64,000 nt of DNA. It comes from Alcanivorax sp. 24 (GTDB lineage: Bacteria; Pseudomonadota; Gammaproteobacteria; Pseudomonadales; Alcanivoracaceae). The position numbers and the translations under genes were made by a program. The stretch's first letter is position 1; every line of letters begins with the position of its first letter. Positions 59,189 to 64,000 of the stretch are shown piece after piece. The stretch covers positions 124,001 through 188,000 of the forward strand of contig NZ_SNUA01000007.1 of NCBI RefSeq assembly GCF_004360225.1, given 5' to 3'. A model generated the notes under the pieces. It saw only the letters and a list, made by a program, of their open reading frames with translations. It ran no database searches and was not told the origin of the DNA.

Positions 59189-60547
59189 ATGAAATTGAAG
59201 ACTGCTTTGATGAGTGCTCCGCTGTTGATCATCTGCGGCGCGGCTATGGCCGGGACTCCCGGCCTGACCGGTGTCTATCATGGTCAGCACCTGCTCACCA
59301 TGCGAGGTTGTCCCGGAGCTTGCCAGGCCGGCAGTGAGCTGGTGCTGGGCAAAGGCATCCAAAATGCGGACTGGAGCTGGAACTTCGATGAGGGGTGGGT
59401 GCTGATTCGCGGCACCACCCTGACCGTGGGATTCGATTACGAGGTCCAATCCATCGGTAATCAGGGGCAAGGGGATGATCGCTTTACCGCCGGGTTCACC
59501 GATAATCTGGATGGTACGTACACGGTTTATCACGGCTTTCAGATCTACAACCCGAATGTCGGTAATCCCCGTGCCGATACCAGCACCCGGTTCGAGATCA
59601 CCGAGGACCCGGATAACCCCAATCGTATCTTGATCATCACCGTGGATGATGAGCCGGCGGGCGTACTCGACGGTATTCCGGGGACTCAGATCACGGGTGT
59701 TTTTCCGATGACCGTGCAGCCCGACTTCGAAGGTTACGCGCGCCTGGAAGGCAGCAGCAGCGGAGGTGATGGCATCAGTGACCAGTTGAAGGAACAGCTG
59801 GGGCTCAACCCGGATGCCGATAACGCGGATACCGACGGTGATGGCTTGCCCGATGCGGAGGAACTGGGGGAGGACCCGGAGAACCCGGTGGACACGGATG
59901 CGGATGGTCTCATCGACGCCCTGGAGCCTGGCGCGGCGGCTCTGGATCCCCGGTTGGCAGCCGGTGTGGCGCTGCTCGACGGTATCCCTGGGCGGCAGGT
60001 GACTGGAGACGCCTTGTCCGGCACCACCGCCGAGGCCGCCGTGGGCGAGCCTTGGCGCTTTGCCGGCGTCACCACCGGCTATATGTCCCTGGCCACGGAC
60101 CCGGACGGAGATTCCTCCATTCCCGATACCACGCGCGGTGACGCCGGGCTGGAATACCAATACGGATTCATTCGGTTCGATTTGCAGGCAAGCGCCATGA
60201 CAAGCGAGCCGGTGACGGTGCGTGTTACCTTCCAGGCACCGCTGCCGGAGTCTTCGCGTCTTCTTCTGTACGCCTCTCAAGTCATCGACGGCAACGAACG
60301 CTATCGATTAATGGCGTCCGATGCATATCGACGACTGAGCGATCATGCGCTGGAGATCCGATTGCATGACAATGGCCCCTGGGATCTGAACCCGGAGGCC
60401 GGTGTCCTGGCCTTCGGCGTGGCGCCGGTGGAGAACACCCTGGGAAGTCACCAGGAGAGCTCGGGCAATGGGGGCGGTATAGGTGCGGCTACTCTGGCAT
60501 TGCTGGCTCTCCTGGCGGCATTCAGGCGCGGGCGCGTGGTCACCTGA
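59189..60547 (+). CDS. secreted protein, paralogue 3, with calcium-type repeats and GlyGly-CTERM tail
   Basis: The 452-residue protein has a signal peptide ending GAAMAGTPGLTGVYHGQHLL and carries the shared domain (ADWSWNFDEGWVLI; FTDNLDGTYTVYHGFQIYNPNVGNPRADTSTRFEITED; DGIPGTQITGVF). It has a two-Cys insert (RGCPGACQAG) absent from the other two. Thrombospondin-type-3-like loops follow (NADTDGDGLPDAEE; DTDADGLIDALEPG), then a beta-sandwich, and the tail GNGGGIGAATLALLALLAAFRRGR, a GlyGly-CTERM signal. AGGAAGGGGG precedes the ATG. It lies directly after the TonB receptor and is probably co-transcribed with it. Confidence 0.83.
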   Translation: MKLKTALMSAPLLIICGAAMAGTPGLTGVYHGQHLLTMRGCPGACQAGSELVLGKGIQNADWSWNFDEGWVLIRGTTLTVGFDYEVQSIGNQGQGDDRFTAGFTDNLDGTYTVYHGFQIYNPNVGNPRADTSTRFEITEDPDNPNRILIITVDDEPAGVLDGIPGTQITGVFPMTVQPDFEGYARLEGSSSGGDGISDQLKEQLGLNPDADNADTDGDGLPDAEELGEDPENPVDTDADGLIDALEPGAAALDPRLAAGVALLDGIPGRQVTGDALSGTTAEAAVGEPWRFAGVTTGYMSLATDPDGDSSIPDTTRGDAGLEYQYGFIRFDLQASAMTSEPVTVRVTFQAPLPESSRLLLYASQVIDGNERYRLMASDAYRRLSDHALEIRLHDNGPWDLNPEAGVLAFGVAPVENTLGSHQESSGNGGGIGAATLALLALLAAFRRGRVVT

Positions 60548-60691
60548 TAAAGCCGATCCGCGCCGTTGCCTGCCCGGCGCTGCCCGGTGACACGGATGGG
60601 AAACAGGGGAATTTGCCGAATCCCCATGGTCACGTGTACTTTCTTGTCTTTGCCGCGGCGCCATCGGGCGGCCCGCCCCAAGGAGAGAAGT

Positions 60692-61624
60692 ATGGCCGGA
60701 ACCAGTTTGCTGGCACTGATCGACGACATCGCCACGTTGCTCGATGACGTATCCCTGATGACCAAGGTGGCGGCGAAGAAAACCGCCGGGGTGCTGGGGG
60801 ATGACCTGGCGCTGAACGCCGAGCAGGTATCCGGCGTGCGCGCCAATCGGGAACTGCCGGTAGTCTGGGCGGTAGCCAAAGGATCCCTGCTCAACAAAGT
60901 GATTCTGGTGCCGGCGGCGCTGCTGATCAGCGCCTTCGCACCCTGGGCGATCACCGTGCTGTTGATGATCGGTGGGGCTTACCTGTGCTATGAAGGCGCC
61001 GAGAAAGTCTTGCACAAGTTCCTGCATAGTGAGGACGAGCACAACCGGGAAGAACGGCTCCAGGCGTTACAGGATGCCAAGGTGGATCTGGTCGCCTTCG
61101 AGAAGAAAAAAATCAAAGGTGCCATTCGTACCGACTTCATTCTTTCCGCCGAGATTATCGTGATCTCCCTCGGTGCCATGCAAAGCGCCAGTTTCGGGGT
61201 GCAGGTGATTTCTCTCAGTACCCTCGCCTTGCTGCTGACCATCGGGGTGTACGCGTTGGTGGCCGGCATCGTCAAATTGGACGACGCGGGCCTGTTGCTG
61301 ATGAAAACTCCCGAGGACCGTTTCGCCGCTCCGGCCCGCATTGCTCTCGGCCGGGGATTGCTGACCTTGGCCCCGTGGCTGATGAAAACCTTGTCGGTGC
61401 TGGGTACCATCGCCATGTTCCTGGTCGGTGGCGGCATTCTGGTGCACGGCGTTCCCGGCTCCCACGATTGGGTGCACCATCTGAGCGAACTGGCCGGGGC
61501 GGTATCCTGGGCGGTACCGGTGCTGGTGAATCTGATTGGCGGGCTGATCGCCGGCATGGTGGTACTGGCGCTGGTGAGTCTGGTGAGGCGGTTGCGTGGC
61601 GGAAGTAAGGCAAGGGCCGGCTGA
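60692..61624 (+). CDS. DUF808 (YedI-like) inner-membrane protein
   Basis: The 310-residue protein starts [49 protein letters not shown], the DUF808/YedI signature, and has about six hydrophobic segments including [38 protein letters not shown] and [27 protein letters not shown]. Function is unknown. AGGAGAG precedes the ATG at 60692; the frame extends upstream in non-homologous sequence. It is convergent with the acyl-CoA synthetase, 90 bases away. Confidence 0.92.
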   Translation: MAGTSLLALIDDIATLLDDVSLMTKVAAKKTAGVLGDDLALNAEQVSGVRANRELPVVWAVAKGSLLNKVILVPAALLISAFAPWAITVLLMIGGAYLCYEGAEKVLHKFLHSEDEHNREERLQALQDAKVDLVAFEKKKIKGAIRTDFILSAEIIVISLGAMQSASFGVQVISLSTLALLLTIGVYALVAGIVKLDDAGLLLMKTPEDRFAAPARIALGRGLLTLAPWLMKTLSVLGTIAMFLVGGGILVHGVPGSHDWVHHLSELAGAVSWAVPVLVNLIGGLIAGMVVLALVSLVRRLRGGSKARAG

Positions 61625-61714
61625 TTCCCCTGACGGAAGCCGGATCTGGCGGGCCCTGCTTATTGGCTATGCCGCCCGCCTGAACCGGTCGCGCTTCCCG
61701 TGCGGATGTTTCAC

Positions 61715-63379
61715 TTAGCGTTTGCCCTGGTTTTCGCCGAGCGTTTCCCGGGCTTGTTGCTGAAGCTGCTTGAAGTCGATTTTCCCTTCCGGCGTCATCG
61801 GCCATTCGCCGTCCCAGGGTAAAAAGTCCTTGGGGATCTCATAGGCGGCCATATGCCCTTTGCAGGCCTCGCGCAATGCTTCCGAGGGCGGCAGTGGTTG
61901 CTCATCGCGGGTGCGTACGAAACTGACCACCCGGGTGCCCCAGTAGGCGTCGTCGATGCCCACGGTTTTGACGTCGTCGAACAGATTCTCGAAGCGTTCC
62001 AGAAGGTCCGTGGTGACCCGGGTGGTGGACACGTTCTCGCCGCCGGATTTGACCACGCCGCCGAGACGGCCCAGATAGGTCAGATAGCCGTTGTCGAAAT
62101 GGCCATAATCGCCGCTGTGGAAATAGCCTTCTTCGTCGAAGGCTTTATCCACTTCTTCCGGTTGCCGGTGGTAGCCCTGGAACAGGAACGGACTCTTGTA
62201 GCAGATTTCCCCGGCTTCGCCCTGGGCCACCCGGGCGCCGCTATCAAGGTGTTTGATCACCACCTGCACGCCAGGAAGAGGGCGGCCGTGGGTGTATTTG
62301 TTCACCGCTTCGTCCACGCATTCATGGTCCGCCAGAGACACCAGCGGGCCATTCTCGGTTTGCGCGTAGAGATTGTTGATGGTGGCACCGGCCGGGCACA
62401 TGTCGCGCACCATATCATAGGTGCGTGGCTCACCCGCCAGGATCGCCTTGCTGATGGTGAACTGGCGCTTTTCGAAATCCGGCTGGCGGCGCAGCCCCTG
62501 CCAGTGGGCGTCGAAGCCGAACGTGCAGGTGCATTGGTGCCGTTCGATCAGATCCAATGCTTTGGCGGGATCGAAGCCATCCATCAACACCAGAGTGGTG
62601 CCGGCATAGGCCAGGTTCATGTTGAGCGCGAACAAACCGCTGTTGTGATAGAACGGCGCCAGGCAGATGAAGCGGTCCTGTTCGGTGATGCGCAAATTGC
62701 GCGCGCCGAAGTGGGCGGTGGCCAGAGGCGGGCGATGATCCCACAACGCGCTCTTGGATAAAGAGGTGGTACCGGAAGTCTGGCACATGAACTGAACGTC
62801 GGAGGCCCGGCCCTGGTCCTGACGTTGTTGCAGCGTGGCGTGATCGGCCGGCCGGGGCAGATCCTTGAAGTCGAGATAACCCGGCGGCGCGGGGCCGTGC
62901 CGGCCCACGCAAACAACCCGCTTGAGAGAAGGCAGGGAAGGGCAACACGTCTCCGGTTTGAATGTCAGATCCGGCAGTGCACCCTCCAGTAGCGCGAGGA
63001 TATCCCGTGGCCCCTGGCGATCCACGGTGACGATTAACTTGGGCTGATTGCGCTGCAACACGCCCTGCAATTCCATTGTGCCCCAGAGCAGATTGAGCGG
63101 GTTGACCACCGCACCGATCTGCAGGGTCGCGAAGTACAGCACCGCGAATTCCGGTGTGGCGCTGGGCAGGGTGGAGACCACGTCGCCTTTGTCGATGCCC
63201 AATTCCAGAAGACCCTGGGCCATGTCCTGAACCTGATCGAACAGCTCGCCGAAGGGAAGGGTCTGGCCCTCGAACAGAATCGCGGGCTTGTCCACGTGAG
63301 CGCTGCAGGTTTCGGCGAACAATTGGGAGACGGTGCGGTGATACCACTGATGGCTATGCAAACGGTGCGGCAGCAGCAT
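61715..63379 (-). CDS. AMP-binding acyl-CoA synthetase family protein
   Basis: The 554-residue protein is an ANL-superfamily adenylating enzyme. The ATP P-loop MCQTSGTTSLSKSAL differs from the usual TSGTTGxPKG but keeps the Lys. Later motifs are LYAQTEN (the YGxTE region), GYFHSGDYGHFDNGYLTYLGRLGGVVKSGGENVS (with the GRxxD Asp replaced by Gly) and TPEGKIDF, holding the catalytic Lys near the C-terminus. It would activate a carboxylic acid to its CoA thioester. An enoyl-CoA hydratase gene lies just upstream on the same strand, so a catabolic operon is likely. AGGAG precedes the ATG. Confidence 0.9.
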   Translation of the reverse strand: MLLPHRLHSHQWYHRTVSQLFAETCSAHVDKPAILFEGQTLPFGELFDQVQDMAQGLLELGIDKGDVVSTLPSATPEFAVLYFATLQIGAVVNPLNLLWGTMELQGVLQRNQPKLIVTVDRQGPRDILALLEGALPDLTFKPETCCPSLPSLKRVVCVGRHGPAPPGYLDFKDLPRPADHATLQQRQDQGRASDVQFMCQTSGTTSLSKSALWDHRPPLATAHFGARNLRITEQDRFICLAPFYHNSGLFALNMNLAYAGTTLVLMDGFDPAKALDLIERHQCTCTFGFDAHWQGLRRQPDFEKRQFTISKAILAGEPRTYDMVRDMCPAGATINNLYAQTENGPLVSLADHECVDEAVNKYTHGRPLPGVQVVIKHLDSGARVAQGEAGEICYKSPFLFQGYHRQPEEVDKAFDEEGYFHSGDYGHFDNGYLTYLGRLGGVVKSGGENVSTTRVTTDLLERFENLFDDVKTVGIDDAYWGTRVVSFVRTRDEQPLPPSEALREACKGHMAAYEIPKDFLPWDGEWPMTPEGKIDFKQLQQQARETLGENQGKR

Positions 63380-63402
63380 GATGGGCTCCTCGGGGTCGGA
63401 TA

Positions 63403-64000
63403 TTAGCGGGCCTGTTTGAATCGGGGTGGCCGTTTTTCCATGAAGGCACGGACACCTTCGCCGGCTTCGCCGCCGGCGCCGCTGACCACCATGGCGTGAT
63501 GTTCGCGGCTCAACTGGTCGAGCAGAGAGTGATGAGCGGCCTGATCCACCAGCGCCTTGATCCGGCCCAGGGCACCGGTGGCGCCCGCCGCCAGAGAACG
63601 CGCCAGCTTCTCCGCCGCCGGCATCAACTGGTCGTCCTCATGGATTTCCAATACCAGACCGGCGGCGAGACACTGCCGCGCGGTCAGTGGCGTATTGGTG
63701 AACAGGATATGTTTGGCGCGCATCGGTCCGGCCAGCCGGGTAAGGACCCAGGACACCCCCACATCCGGGCTCAGGCCGATGGCGGAATAGCCACCGCGCA
63801 GCTTCATCGATGACGACGCCAGCACCAGATCGGCGCACAACGCCACGCCGATGCCGCCACCGCCAAGCGACCCGTTCACCGCGCTGACCACCGGTACCGG
63901 CAAGGTGCTCAGGGTGTGAATGGCCCGGTGCAATGGTGGAATCCCCTGGTCCATCAGCCCGGCCAGATCGTCACTGGCGACAAAACCACTGATATCACCC
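63403..64000 (-). CDS. enoyl-CoA hydratase/isomerase family protein, 5' end cut by window edge
   Basis: At least 199 residues are present, and the frame is open at the edge, so the true start is beyond 64000. The crotonase features are GDISGF (end of the first oxyanion-hole loop), VVSAVNGSLGGGGIGVALCADLVLASSSMKLRGGYSAIGLSPDVGVSWVLTRLAG and MEKRPPRFK at the end. At the site where hydratases have the first catalytic Glu, this one has a small residue in GGYSAIGL, while the acidic residue of the second site remains (SPDVG), a pattern more like isomerases. The stop is 23 bases before the acyl-CoA synthetase start. Confidence 0.9.
   Translation of the reverse strand, partial: GDISGFVASDDLAGLMDQGIPPLHRAIHTLSTLPVPVVSAVNGSLGGGGIGVALCADLVLASSSMKLRGGYSAIGLSPDVGVSWVLTRLAGPMRAKHILFTNTPLTARQCLAAGLVLEIHEDDQLMPAAEKLARSLAAGATGALGRIKALVDQAAHHSLLDQLSREHHAMVVSGAGGEAGEGVRAFMEKRPPRFKQAR

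Overview
The window comes from a high-GC gammaproteobacterium. The gene content fits an Alcanivorax/Alloalcanivorax-like marine hydrocarbon degrader: two PA0506/PA0508-type acyl-CoA dehydrogenases, an acyl-CoA synthetase next to an enoyl-CoA hydratase, a PsrA-like operator, and a Pseudomonas-like two-partner secretion locus. That placement is inference from gene content. No rRNA, tRNA, CRISPR array, transposase or prophage gene was recognised.

Layout. 1-7.7 kb: an edge-truncated HSL-type hydrolase whose nucleophile serine is replaced, an LEA-14-like lipoprotein, an NAD/ADP-ribose salvage group (macrodomain, pncA, pncB), an arylsulfatase, phospholipase A1 (pldA) and a Trm112-like protein. 7.7-13.8 kb: two paralogous long acyl-CoA dehydrogenases separated by a seven-copy 92-bp tandem array and a YbaN-like gene, then a phosphopantetheinyl transferase. 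13.8-38.9 kb: a two-partner secretion (TPS) locus. It holds the TpsB pore, a LamG/ExbB fusion, ExbD, TonB, a porin, a coiled-coil protein, a YbjN-like protein, a parvulin, a lipoprotein, a convergent STN protein/ECF sigma/FecR operon, and a 4094-residue TpsA exoprotein. 38.9-48.2 kb: two LuxR-type solos around a PstS/DING (LapA-like) protein, then a 1519-residue lipoprotein joining a phosphodiester glycosidase to a purple-acid-phosphatase-like domain, and a LamG-like lipoprotein. 48.4-53.0 kb: small redox genes and a TetR/MpaB divergent pair with a perfect palindrome between them. 53.0-60.5 kb: a Crp/Fnr regulator and, after a Fur-box-like site, a cluster of three paralogous secreted proteins (two with GlyGly-CTERM tails), a four-helix membrane protein and a TonB-dependent receptor. 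60.7-64 kb: a DUF808 protein, an acyl-CoA synthetase and an edge-truncated enoyl-CoA hydratase.

How the genes may work together. The 14-41 kb block closely resembles, from memory, the Pseudomonas aeruginosa phosphate-starvation PUMA3/Pdt region (VreA-VreI-VreR signalling, PdtA/PdtB secretion, ExbB2/ExbD2, parvulin, LapA/LapB DING phosphatases). Here it lacks the Hxc type II secretion genes and gains two LuxR solos and a multidomain phosphatase lipoprotein. A Pho-box-like direct repeat precedes tpsA, and an 11-mer is shared by the tpsA and tpsB leaders, which suggests joint PhoB/ECF-sigma control.

The least familiar system is the Fur-box cluster at 53.8-60.5 kb: a TonB receptor embedded among three secreted paralogues with one shared N-terminal domain, two of them with rhombosortase-type tails. 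It is a candidate new iron or metal-complex acquisition system. Two families of dispersed palindromic elements (about 70 nt, and a CCCGG-type hairpin) lie between many genes, and the first has been amplified into the 92-bp array.
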